Shown piece after piece: positions 1 through 5,458 of a stretch of DNA of 6,207 bases. The translations under genes and the position numbers were made by a program. Numbering within the stretch: the stretch's first letter is position 1; every line of letters begins with the position of its first letter. Below the pieces are notes generated by a model. It saw nothing but the letters and a program-made list of their open reading frames with translations. It made no database searches and was not told where the DNA came from. Source of the stretch: DASUSF01 sp036375275. Lineage in GTDB: Bacteria; Pseudomonadota; Alphaproteobacteria; Geminicoccales; Geminicoccaceae. The DNA is taken from positions 1-6,207 of the forward strand of contig DASUSF010000213.1 in assembly GCA_036375275.1 (NCBI GenBank), given 5' to 3'.

Positions 1-297
1 TCCCGGTCCCCGACCTTCCCGAGCGTCACGCCGATGGATCTCCTCGATCGTGCTCTGGTCCAGAACGGCCGCCGCCCGCAGCCGGCTTTCTCCAGCGGCC
101 GCAGGACCGTCCCGGGGGCGGCCCGTGCCGCGTCGATCGACACCGTGACTTATCGCTCGGGCCGGGCGAGAACCGTGGGTCTTGATCTGCCGGGCGATCC
201 GGGGCAACCGTGGCTGCCGGCAACGACAGCTCGACGGCTCCGACGATGACGCTCCGGCGTGCCACGGCATGAACCCCGTCCGGATCCGGGTGGCCGG
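1..297. other. Upstream region without a supported gene
   Basis: No coding region here can be supported. The plus frame open from the left edge to 249 and the minus frame covering 265-26 both give low-complexity Arg/Pro/Gly-rich translations with no recognisable domain, as random frames in GC-rich DNA do. A minus-strand frame opening at a GTG at 143-141 runs off the left edge, but it has no visible Shine-Dalgarno sequence and no family match. A gene start on the left edge therefore cannot be excluded, but it is not called. The stretch presumably carries the promoter of the CoA-transferase gene. I see no consensus -35/-10 pair in it, only the direct repeat listed separately. Confidence 0.5.
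161..213. repeat. Imperfect direct repeat upstream of the CoA-transferase gene
   Basis: Two blocks occur twice in the same order. GCCGGGCGA is at 161-169 and 189-197, and AACCGTGG is at 171-178 and 206-213. The gap between the blocks is 1 nt in the first copy and 8 nt in the second. The repeat lies 85-137 nt upstream of the ATG at 298, a plausible place for paired regulator sites. It could also be the trace of a small duplication, or chance in GC-rich DNA. Confidence 0.35.
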
Positions 298-1482
298 ATG
301 CCGCTGAGCGGCGTGCGGGTGGTCGACCTGACCCGGATCATCGCCGGGCCGTTCTGCACCTGCCTGCTCGCCGACCTCGGCGCCGACGTGATCAAGATCG
401 AGCCGCCGGGCCGGGGCGACCCGGTGCGCGCGCAGGGCGCGATCCGGGACGGCCTCAGCTGGTACTTCGCGCAGTTCAACCGCAACAAGCGGAGCCTGAC
501 CCTCGACCTCCGCAACCACGTGGGGCGGGCGGTGCTCGAGGACCTGCTCCGCGGCGCGGACGTGCTGGTCGAGAACTACCGGCCGGGCGTGCTCGCCGAG
601 ATGGGCTTCGCGAGCGCGCGCCTCGAGCAGCTCAACCCACGGCTCGTCGTCACCAGCATCAACGGCTACGGCAGCCGGGGCCCCTACGTCGACCGGCCGG
701 CGTTCGACTTCATCGCCCAGGCGATGAGCGGCTTCATGAGCGTGACCGGGACCCGGGACGGCGAGCCGCTCCGCGCCGGGCCGCCGATGAGCGACCTGGT
801 CGCGGGGCTGTACGGCGCCTTCGGCACCCTCGCCGCCCTGCTCGCCCGCGAGCGCGCCGGCGATGGCCGGGGGCAGCCGGTGGAAGCGACCCTGACCGGC
901 GGCCTGATCTCGATGCTCGCCTACTTCTCCGCCGCGCACTTCGCGAGCGGAGGGCAGCCGGAGCGCACCGGCAACGACCATCCCGTGGTGTTCCCCTACG
1001 GCCTGTTCCCGGCCGCCGACGGCGAGGTCGCGGTGGCGCCGAGCACGGAGGTCCACGTCCGCCGCTTCCTCGGCGCGCTCGGCCTTCTGGACCTGCTCGA
1101 CGACCCCGAGTTCGCCACCAACGAGGCGCGGATGCGGAACCGCGAGCGGCTCCGCGCGCCGATCGAAGCGGAGACCCGGAAGGCGCCGGTCGCGGCCTGG
1201 ATCGACCGGCTGAACCGGGCGGGGGTGCCGTGCGGGCGGGTGATGACGCTGCCCGAGGTCTTTTGCGACCCGCAGGTGCTGGCCCAGGACATGGTGCTCG
1301 AGGCCGACCATCCCGGCCACGGGATGGTGCGGATGACCGGCTTTCCGGTCCGGCTGGAGCGGACCCCGGCCCGACTGCGGCGGCCGGCGCCGGCGCTCGG
1401 CGAGCACACCGAGGGGGTGCTGGCGGAGCTCGGCTACCCGGCGGCGCGGATCCGGGAGCTGCGCGACGCCGGCGTCGTCTGA
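298..1482 (+). CDS. Family III CoA-transferase (CaiB/BaiF family)
   Basis: This cytoplasmic enzyme moves a CoA moiety between a CoA thioester and a free carboxylate. Seen in the sequence: the family opening PLSGVRVVDLTRIIAGPF is followed by LLADLGADVIKIE. A GYGSRGPY segment lies at about residues 123-130. An RAGPPMSDL segment places Asp166 (ATG numbering) where family III enzymes carry the catalytic aspartate (Asp169 in CaiB and formyl-CoA transferase). The C-terminal PALGEHTEGVLAELGY is also typical of the family. At 394 residues the length is normal and no interruption is seen. I chose the ATG at 298 because homologues begin at the PLSG segment; an in-frame GTG at 259 would add 13 Arg/Pro-rich residues. 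No strong Shine-Dalgarno is visible for either start. The family includes formyl-CoA, carnitine, succinyl-CoA:acid and mesaconyl-CoA transferases, so the substrate is open. The gene converges on the SDR gene and is not in its operon. Confidence 0.93.
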   Translation: MPLSGVRVVDLTRIIAGPFCTCLLADLGADVIKIEPPGRGDPVRAQGAIRDGLSWYFAQFNRNKRSLTLDLRNHVGRAVLEDLLRGADVLVENYRPGVLAEMGFASARLEQLNPRLVVTSINGYGSRGPYVDRPAFDFIAQAMSGFMSVTGTRDGEPLRAGPPMSDLVAGLYGAFGTLAALLARERAGDGRGQPVEATLTGGLISMLAYFSAAHFASGGQPERTGNDHPVVFPYGLFPAADGEVAVAPSTEVHVRRFLGALGLLDLLDDPEFATNEARMRNRERLRAPIEAETRKAPVAAWIDRLNRAGVPCGRVMTLPEVFCDPQVLAQDMVLEADHPGHGMVRMTGFPVRLERTPARLRRPAPALGEHTEGVLAELGYPAARIRELRDAGVV

Positions 1483-1531
1483 CGGCCTGCGCGACGGTGG
1501 CGGCGGCAGCCAGGCCCGCCCATTCCTTGGT

Positions 1532-2287
1532 CTACGCCTTGCCCTCGGGCAGGATCTGGCCGCCGTCGATCACGATCGTGGTGCCGGTGATGTAGGCGGC
1601 CTCGTCGGAGGCGAGGAACAGCACCGCGTGCGCCACGTCGTCGGGCGTGCCGAGGCGGCCGAGCGGCACCGAGCGCTCCATGGCGCGGATGAACTCCGGG
1701 CTCCGCCCCGCCTTCATGCCCTCGGTCAGGATGTTGCCGGGCTCGACCCCGTTGACCGTGATCCGGAACGGCGCGAGCTCGATCGCGGCGGAGCGGATCA
1801 GGCCGTTGATGCCGGCCTTGCTCGCGGCGTAGTGGCCGTGGCCGGGGCTGGTGACCCGGGGGCCGGTGATCGAGGAGGTGAGCACGATCCGGCCGCCGCC
1901 GCGGGCCCGCATCGCGCGCGCCGCCGCCTGGATCGCGAGGAAGCAGCCGCGGAGGTTGACGCCGAGCACCGCGTCCCACTCGTCGGGCTCGATGTCGGGG
2001 AGCATGGTGTAGGGGTAGATGCCGGCGTTCTGGACCAGGATGTCGACGCCGCCGAAGCGCTCCACCGCCGCCTCGAGCAGCGCGTCCACGCTGTCCTTGC
2101 GGCTGACGTCGGTGCTCTGGAAGAAGCTCGCGCCGCCGAGCCCGGCTGCGGTCGCGCGACCCTCCTCGAGGGTGTCGCCGAGCGCGACGACGGCGCCCTC
2201 GCCCGCGAGTCGCCGCGCGATCGCGGCACCGATCCCGCGCGCGGCCCCGATCACGACCGCCGCCCTGCCCTCGACCCGTCCGGCCAC
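1532..2287 (-). CDS. Short-chain dehydrogenase/reductase (SDR), UcpA-like
   Basis: This is a cytoplasmic NAD(P)-dependent oxidoreductase of the classical SDR family, 251 residues, complete. Seen: the Rossmann motif GAARGIG at residues 14-20, Asp38 at the end of beta-2 (suggesting NAD(H) preference), D60-V61, NAG at 87-89, Asn111, Ser139, and YAASK with Tyr153 and Lys157. The C-terminus is VIDGGQILPEGKA. Ser139 to Tyr153 is 14 residues, one more than the usual 13. The Ser-to-Tyr segment with SSITG, and the IDGG-x-x-LPE ending, both recall E. coli UcpA as I remember it. The start is a GTG with AGGAG at 2298-2294, six nt upstream, which supports it well. It follows the CNB gene by 16 bp on the same strand, so co-transcription is likely. 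Its end faces the CoA-transferase end across 49 bp. The substrate is unknown. Confidence 0.92.
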   Translation of the reverse strand: MAGRVEGRAAVVIGAARGIGAAIARRLAGEGAVVALGDTLEEGRATAAGLGGASFFQSTDVSRKDSVDALLEAAVERFGGVDILVQNAGIYPYTMLPDIEPDEWDAVLGVNLRGCFLAIQAAARAMRARGGGRIVLTSSITGPRVTSPGHGHYAASKAGINGLIRSAAIELAPFRITVNGVEPGNILTEGMKAGRSPEFIRAMERSVPLGRLGTPDDVAHAVLFLASDEAAYITGTTIVIDGGQILPEGKA

Positions 2288-2303
2288 CCTCTGCTCCTCG
2301 GCC

Positions 2304-2774
2304 TCAGCGGGAGAGGGTCCGGATGTGCAGGGCCTGGCCGACCCGGGCCAGGGTGTCGCGCAGCAGCCCCTCGCCCTCGCCGCCCCCCGCCGCCCGCTTG
2401 CGGCTCTCGATCAGGAGGTGGTTGACCGCGTTCAGGCGCTCGGCCAGCACCCGCGCGACGTGGAGCATGACCTCGGGCTCGCTCTTCAGGAAGCCTTCCG
2501 GATCGTCGACGACGTGGACGGTCGAGCGGGTCGCCGCACGCACGTCGGCCGTGTGCGGGCGGTCGAGCAGGACCGCGATGTCGCCGATCACCGCGCCGGG
2601 CTCGCTGACCCGGACCAGATGCTCGTCCTCGATCTCGATGTCCAGGGCGCCCCGCTTCAGGAACATGAGCTGGTTGGTCGCGGCGCCGGCGCGGAGCACG
2701 ACCTCGCCCGGCTCGAGCGTCCGCTCCGGCAGCGCTTCGACCCGCCTCCGAACCTCGTCCGGCATGATCTTCAT
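2304..2774 (-). CDS. Small stand-alone cyclic-nucleotide-binding-fold protein
   Basis: This 156-residue protein is essentially a single Crp-type cyclic nucleotide-binding beta-roll followed by an alpha-helical tail. Seen: PGEVVLRAGAATNQLMFLKRG (about residues 22-42) matches the first half of the roll. The phosphate-binding cassette GDIAVLLDRPHTADVRA is at residues 64-80. A helix follows at about 93-127, then a Gly-rich linker and a short tail. No helix-turn-helix, channel, kinase or catalytic domain is present. Canonical cassettes read G-E-L-A-L...P-R-A-A-T-V-x-A. Here Glu is Asp65 and the phosphate-binding Arg is His74, so cAMP/cGMP binding is doubtful. I chose the ATG at 2774, with GGGGAGG at 2792-2786 and 11-nt spacing. 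An upstream TTG at 2852 would add 26 residues outside the fold and run through a hairpin. It probably shares a transcript with the SDR gene 16 bp downstream. Its role is unknown; protein-protein regulation is possible. Confidence 0.85.
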   Translation of the reverse strand: MKIMPDEVRRRVEALPERTLEPGEVVLRAGAATNQLMFLKRGALDIEIEDEHLVRVSEPGAVIGDIAVLLDRPHTADVRAATRSTVHVVDDPEGFLKSEPEVMLHVARVLAERLNAVNHLLIESRKRAAGGGEGEGLLRDTLARVGQALHIRTLSR

Positions 2775-2794
2775 GGCCGGCGGCGCCTCCCCGT

Positions 2795-2812
2795 CCGGTC
2801 CCAGACGACCGG
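2795..2812 (-). other. Hairpin next to the CNB gene's ribosome binding site
   Basis: CCGGTC (2795-2800) and GACCGG (2807-2812) form a perfect 6-bp inverted repeat with a 6-nt loop. In the minus-strand mRNA it ends two nt before the GGGGAGG Shine-Dalgarno of the CNB gene. It could insulate or modulate translation, but a stem this short is common by chance at this GC content. Confidence 0.3.
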
Positions 2813-2832
2813 TTCCACTGCTCAAGGTGATC

Positions 2833-2855
2833 GGCTTTGCCCGCCCGGGCAAGCC
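2833..2855 (-). terminator. Candidate hairpin (weak terminator) in the spacer
   Basis: GGCTTTGCCC (2833-2842) pairs with GGGCAAGCC (2847-2855), giving a 9-bp stem with one bulged T and a 4-nt loop. It lies downstream of the exported-protein gene and upstream of the CNB gene. There is no U-tract after it in the minus direction, so it may be a Rho-dependent pause site, an mRNA-stabilising end or an attenuator rather than a classical intrinsic terminator. Confidence 0.35.
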
Positions 2856-2871
2856 TCGGGAGCCGGGCCGC

Positions 2872-2891
2872 GACCGCTGATCGAAGCGGTC
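2872..2891 (-). terminator. Hairpin overlapping the stop codon of the exported-protein gene
   Basis: GACCGCT (2872-2878) and AGCGGTC (2885-2891) are perfect inverted repeats, a 7-bp stem with a 6-nt loop. On the minus strand the stem begins inside the TGA stop (2892-2890). It has no following U-tract. Position suggests a transcript 3' end or processing site, together with the second hairpin 17 nt further on. Confidence 0.4.
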
Positions 2892-3810
2892 AGCGCTTGT
2901 GCCGGGACTTCTTGCCGAACAGGCCGTAGCAGGTCCTGACCTGCTGCCGGTTGCACTTGGCCCGGTCGCGCTTGCTCAGCCCGAAGCACTGCTCCCGCTT
3001 CAGGGTCGAGATGCACTGCCCGCGCGCATCGAAGGTGGCGTAGACCGTATAGTTGTCGAAGCGGTGGTTGGCCGGCACCCGGTCGATGAAGATGCCGAAG
3101 CCGTCGACGGTTCCGGAGGCGGGCAGAGCGATCCCCGAATTCTGGGGCAGAAACGGACCGCACGGCACCCCCTCCGGCGAGCACGCGCTCCCGTCCCCGG
3201 GCAGGATCACCGGCGACGTCCCGAAGGTCGTCGTCGCCAGGTTGAAGCTCACCTCCTCGCAGCCCGGGCCGGCGTACGAGAACGACTGGTCGGAGATGTA
3301 CCACGTGTCGTCGATGAGCAGCGCCAGGCGGTTGTTGCTGCCCCCCGCGTCGTGGGTCATCTGAAAGGAGATCCGCGTCAGCAGGTCGGCGTCGAAGGCG
3401 AATTCCTCGGTCCAGAGCGTGACCCCGGTCACCCGGGAGGTCCAGGTGGCCCGGCCGCTGCCGTCGAACACCGGGTCATTCCCGATCGACCTGAGATCGG
3501 GGCAGACGCGGGAGCCGAACACCTCCAGCGGCGCCGCGAGCCCCTCGCCCTCGCTGTCCGGATATCCGGCCGAGCCGCCGTTCCGGCGGCCGAACCAGCC
3601 GAGGGCCTCGGCGATCCCGAAGCTCGAAAGATCTTCCGTGTTCGGCTCCGGGAGGTTGAAAGTCTCGCGATAGACCGGCACCTCGGCAGCCTGCCCACGC
3701 CCCGCGGTTGCGGCCGTCGCCGCCAGGATTGCCAAACCTGAAATCAATAAAACTCTTGGCCAACGAACGTAAAGGGCGGATGCCCTGCGCCGTGACGTGT
3801 GGCGAAACAT
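2890..3810 (-). CDS. Exported protein of unknown function with eight cysteines
   Basis: I do not recognise the family. The 306-residue product has a long basic N-region (residues 1-19, with RRR at 7-9), a hydrophobic core VLLISGLAILAATAATA (20-36) and possible signal-peptidase sites after Ala36 or Ala41/42, so export to the periplasm or outside is likely. The mature part has alternating hydrophobic stretches at about 120-260. These include ISFQMTHDAGG, NRLALLIDDTWYIS and GFGIFIDRVP, ending RFDNYTVYATF, and they resemble a beta-sandwich (lectin or carbohydrate-binding type); this is inference. Cysteines lie at 103, 184, 210, 217, 266, 275, 286 and 294, an even number that fits disulfides. The last 40 residues are Cys/Lys/Arg-rich. 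The start is ATG with AGGGAG at 3822-3817, six nt away. It has its own strong promoter candidate at 3879-3850 and hairpins at its end, so it is probably an independent unit. The first 30 codons are AT-richer than the rest, with TTA, TTG, AGA and ATT codons. Confidence 0.8.
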   Translation of the reverse strand: MFRHTSRRRASALYVRWPRVLLISGLAILAATAATAGRGQAAEVPVYRETFNLPEPNTEDLSSFGIAEALGWFGRRNGGSAGYPDSEGEGLAAPLEVFGSRVCPDLRSIGNDPVFDGSGRATWTSRVTGVTLWTEEFAFDADLLTRISFQMTHDAGGSNNRLALLIDDTWYISDQSFSYAGPGCEEVSFNLATTTFGTSPVILPGDGSACSPEGVPCGPFLPQNSGIALPASGTVDGFGIFIDRVPANHRFDNYTVYATFDARGQCISTLKREQCFGLSKRDRAKCNRQQVRTCYGLFGKKSRHKR

Positions 3811-3849
3811 GCCTTTCTCCCTTTACCGACGGTGATTTGCCTTTGCATG

Positions 3850-3879
3850 ATTATCTGGAGCCGGGATCCGGCCTGTCAA
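3850..3879 (-). promoter_or_regulatory. Sigma70-type promoter of the exported-protein gene
   Basis: On the minus strand TTGACA (3879-3874, full -35 consensus) is followed after 18 bp by GATAAT (3855-3850, five of six matches to TATAAT). Transcription should start near 3843, giving a leader of about 33 nt with an AGGGAG ribosome binding site. Such an AT-rich pair is rare by chance in DNA of this composition. It is the best promoter I see in the window. Confidence 0.75.
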
Positions 3880-3901
3880 TCGGAGGCCGCCTGAGCCCGG
3901 G

Positions 3902-3929
3902 CCCGAGGCAGCACGACGCGGGCCTCGGG
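3902..3929 (-). terminator. Candidate hairpin after the PLP-enzyme gene
   Basis: CCCGAGGC (3902-3909) and GCCTCGGG (3922-3929) are perfect 8-bp inverted repeats with a 12-nt loop, starting 38 nt after the stop of the minus-strand PLP-enzyme gene. It lies before the promoter of the next gene, where a terminator would be expected. There is no U-tract, so Rho-dependent termination or 3'-end protection is more likely than intrinsic termination. Confidence 0.4.
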
Positions 3930-3967
3930 ACGAGCCCGGCCCGCGGCGCTGTGAACCCTCCGCCCGC

Positions 3968-5179
3968 TCAGGGCGCCAGCAGGCCGCGCTCGCCGAGCAG
4001 CCGGCCGAGGGCGCCGGCGATCCGGGGCGGGTCCTCCGGCCGGAGGCTGACCGGGTTGAACAGCACCCGGCCCCGCGCCGCCGCACCCGGATCGGGCCGG
4101 ATCGAGGGCTCGCCCGCCTCGAGCGCGAGGATCAGCGCCATCACACCGGCGCCGCCGTCGGGCTCCAGATCCAGGGCGAGGAGCGGGATCTCGCCGCCGT
4201 CGAGGAGCGTCACCGTGGCGCCCCTGAGCGCCGGCAGCCCGTCCTGAATCTCGCGGAGCGTGTTCCGCCACCGCGCCCGGCGGCTGTCGGCGTCGGCGGC
4301 GACGAACCGCCTGAGCGCCATCAGCAGACCCGCCACCTCCTCCTTCCCGACCTTGCACGGCCGGCCGATGCCGTGGTGCGGCAGCCCCTTCAGCCGGCGC
4401 GTGTCGATGAAGGTCGGCGGCGGTCGCCACTGCTCGAACGCGACATCGAGATCGAGCTGCTGGAGGGCCGCAGCCATGATCAGGTCGCGCCGCCCGGCGA
4501 GGATCCCGGACGCCTGCGGGCCACCGATCGCCTTGCCGCCGGAGAAGGCGACCAGATCCGCGCCGAGCTCGACGAAGCGACGCAGGTTCGACGCGGGCGG
4601 CAGCTGCGCCGCGGCGTCGACCAGGACCGGGACGCCCGCGGCGTGCGCCACCGCCACCACCTCGGGCAGCGGCGGGCGCGCCTCAGGCCCGGCGACCCAG
4701 TGAACCAGCGCCGTCCGGGCGTCGATCGCATCGGCGATCTCCCAGGGCTCGGCATCGCGCACCCCGGCGCCGGCGACGCGGTCGGGGAGGCCGACCTCGA
4801 CGATCCGGGCGCCGGTGGTCCGGACGGCGTGGTCGTAGAAGTTCCGCTGGCTCCGCACCATCACCACCCGGTTCGGCATGCCGCGGGTGTCGGGCAGGCG
4901 GTTCATCCGGCCGGGGTCGAGGCCCGTCATGCAGGCGGCGGTGCCGAGCAGGAGCCCCGCCGCGGCGCCGGCGGTCACGAGGCCGGCCTCCGCGCCGGTC
5001 GCCTCGGCGATGATCTCGCTCGCCCGCGCCTGCAGCTCCGCCATGTCGACGCACGCCTGCGAGGCTTCGCCCATCGCGCGCGCCACCTCCGGCGCCATGA
5101 TCCCGCCGGAGACCCGGGTCGACGGCCCCTTGGCGTTGACGATGGTCCGGATTCCGAGCTGCTCGTAGATCGTGGTCAT
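3968..5179 (-). CDS. SelA/DgaE-like PLP-dependent enzyme (aminotransferase class V fold)
   Basis: This cytoplasmic PLP enzyme of fold type I belongs to the SelA-related group that includes D-glucosaminate-6-phosphate ammonia-lyase (DgaE). Seen in 403 residues: the opening IYEQLGIRTIVNAKGPSTRV is typical of this group. The segment VTAGAAAGLLLGTAACMTG (68-86) should bind cofactor phosphate, and VLVDAAAQLPP (186-195) contains Asp188, which should contact the pyridine nitrogen. AFSGGKAIGGPQASG (211-225) carries Lys216 as the Schiff-base lysine. The C-terminal small domain runs from about 280. It lacks the extra N-terminal domain of true SelA, so selenocysteinyl-tRNA synthesis is unlikely; an alpha,beta-elimination or ammonia-lyase on a hydroxy-amino or sugar acid fits better (inference). 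I chose the ATG at 5179, with AGGGG four nt and AAGGA ten nt upstream; an upstream start at 5314 adds 45 Arg-rich residues with no family resemblance. It is divergent from a TRAP binding-protein gene, which suggests shared substrate and regulation. Confidence 0.88.
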   Translation of the reverse strand: MTTIYEQLGIRTIVNAKGPSTRVSGGIMAPEVARAMGEASQACVDMAELQARASEIIAEATGAEAGLVTAGAAAGLLLGTAACMTGLDPGRMNRLPDTRGMPNRVVMVRSQRNFYDHAVRTTGARIVEVGLPDRVAGAGVRDAEPWEIADAIDARTALVHWVAGPEARPPLPEVVAVAHAAGVPVLVDAAAQLPPASNLRRFVELGADLVAFSGGKAIGGPQASGILAGRRDLIMAAALQQLDLDVAFEQWRPPPTFIDTRRLKGLPHHGIGRPCKVGKEEVAGLLMALRRFVAADADSRRARWRNTLREIQDGLPALRGATVTLLDGGEIPLLALDLEPDGGAGVMALILALEAGEPSIRPDPGAAARGRVLFNPVSLRPEDPPRIAGALGRLLGERGLLAP

Positions 5180-5213
5180 GGTTCCCCTGTCCTTACCTGC
5201 CGATCGTTCCTGG

Positions 5214-5237
5214 CGGGCGCTGCGGGACGCGCGCCCG
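5214..5237 (-). other. Leader hairpin upstream of the PLP-enzyme gene
   Basis: CGGGCGC (5214-5220) and GCGCCCG (5231-5237) form a perfect 7-bp stem with a 10-nt loop, ending about 34 nt before the ATG at 5179. It would be part of the minus-strand leader if transcription starts further upstream. The all-GC stem is weak evidence at this composition. Confidence 0.25.
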
Positions 5238-5337
5238 ACCCCGGGAGCCAGGGCGGGCCGGCGTGCGCGGCATCCGGTCGGGCGCGATCGCCTGCCGGCG
5301 ACCGTCGTCCGCACGAGGCTGCCCTACCCGATTGAGA

Positions 5338-5410
5338 TAGAGCAGCTTTCTCCATCGGCGCGGCGCGTCCGCCGGCCCGTGGCGGTTCCATCCCCTCGAG
5401 AACTGCTCTA
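5338..5410. promoter_or_regulatory. Long inverted repeat in the divergent promoter region
   Basis: TAGAGCAG at 5338-5345 is the exact reverse complement of CTGCTCTA at 5403-5410. The match continues inward, TTCTC (5348-5352) pairing with GAGAA (5398-5402), with a 2-nt bulge (5346-5347). The arms are thus 13 bp, separated by 45 nt. A second inverted repeat, CCGCC (5369-5373) and GGCGG (5381-5385), is nearly concentric inside it. The element lies 159 nt upstream of the PLP-enzyme ATG and 48 nt upstream of the TRAP-protein ATG. It may be two opposed operator sites for a regulator controlling both genes, or a structured leader. I see no consensus -35/-10 pair around it. Confidence 0.5.
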
Positions 5411-5424
5411 GGCTTGCGCCACGT

Positions 5425-5456
5425 CAGGGAACGACGCAAACCGCAGGGAGACGACG
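5425..5456 (+). repeat. Duplicated Shine-Dalgarno segment before the TRAP-protein gene
   Basis: CAGGGAACGACG (5425-5436) recurs as CAGGGAGACGACG (5444-5456), 19 nt apart, with one inserted G. The second copy supplies AGGGAG (5445-5450), eight nt before the ATG, and is the working ribosome binding site. The first copy has no start codon at a suitable distance. Confidence 0.45.
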
Positions 5457-5458
5457 AG

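Noticed and set aside
60..120. Alternative minus frame with a stretch reading AVLDQSTIEEIHRR, faintly like a recombinase helix-turn-helix region
   Set aside because: The resemblance is short, the frame has no start or flanking domain, and the residues after it degrade into Gly/Arg repeats. It is not enough to call a mobile-element remnant.
1..143. Possible minus-strand gene starting at a GTG at 143 and leaving the window
   Set aside because: There is no ribosome binding site, the 47 visible residues are Arg-rich and match no family I know, and codon quality is mixed. The sequence to the left would settle it.
1484..1516. GGCCTG / CAGGCC inverted repeat between the convergent CoA-transferase and SDR genes
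   Set aside because: The stem is only 6 bp with a 21-nt loop and no T-tract in either direction, so it is too weak to call a bidirectional terminator.
1628..2425. Plus-strand open frame of 265 codons opposite the SDR gene
   Set aside because: The Ala/Arg/Asp-rich translation has no recognisable motif and overlaps two convincing minus-strand genes.
2899..3741. Plus-strand open frame of 280 codons opposite the exported-protein gene
   Set aside because: No motif and no ribosome binding site were found. The minus-strand frame has a signal peptide, promoter and Shine-Dalgarno.
3968..5179. Annotation of the PLP enzyme as selenocysteine synthase (SelA)
   Set aside because: It shares the fold and lysine motif, but at 403 residues it lacks SelA's extra N-terminal domain, and no selB or tRNA-Sec gene is visible nearby; the DgaE-like lyase group fits better.
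5180..5314. Extended start of the PLP enzyme at 5314
   Set aside because: The extra 45 residues are Arg/Ala/Gly-rich with no family similarity, whereas the ATG at 5179 has good Shine-Dalgarno matches and begins at the family's usual N-terminus.
4373..5335. Plus-strand open frame of 320 codons opposite the PLP-enzyme gene
   Set aside because: It is compositionally biased (Arg/Gly/Asp/His) and is a shadow of a well-conserved enzyme on the other strand.
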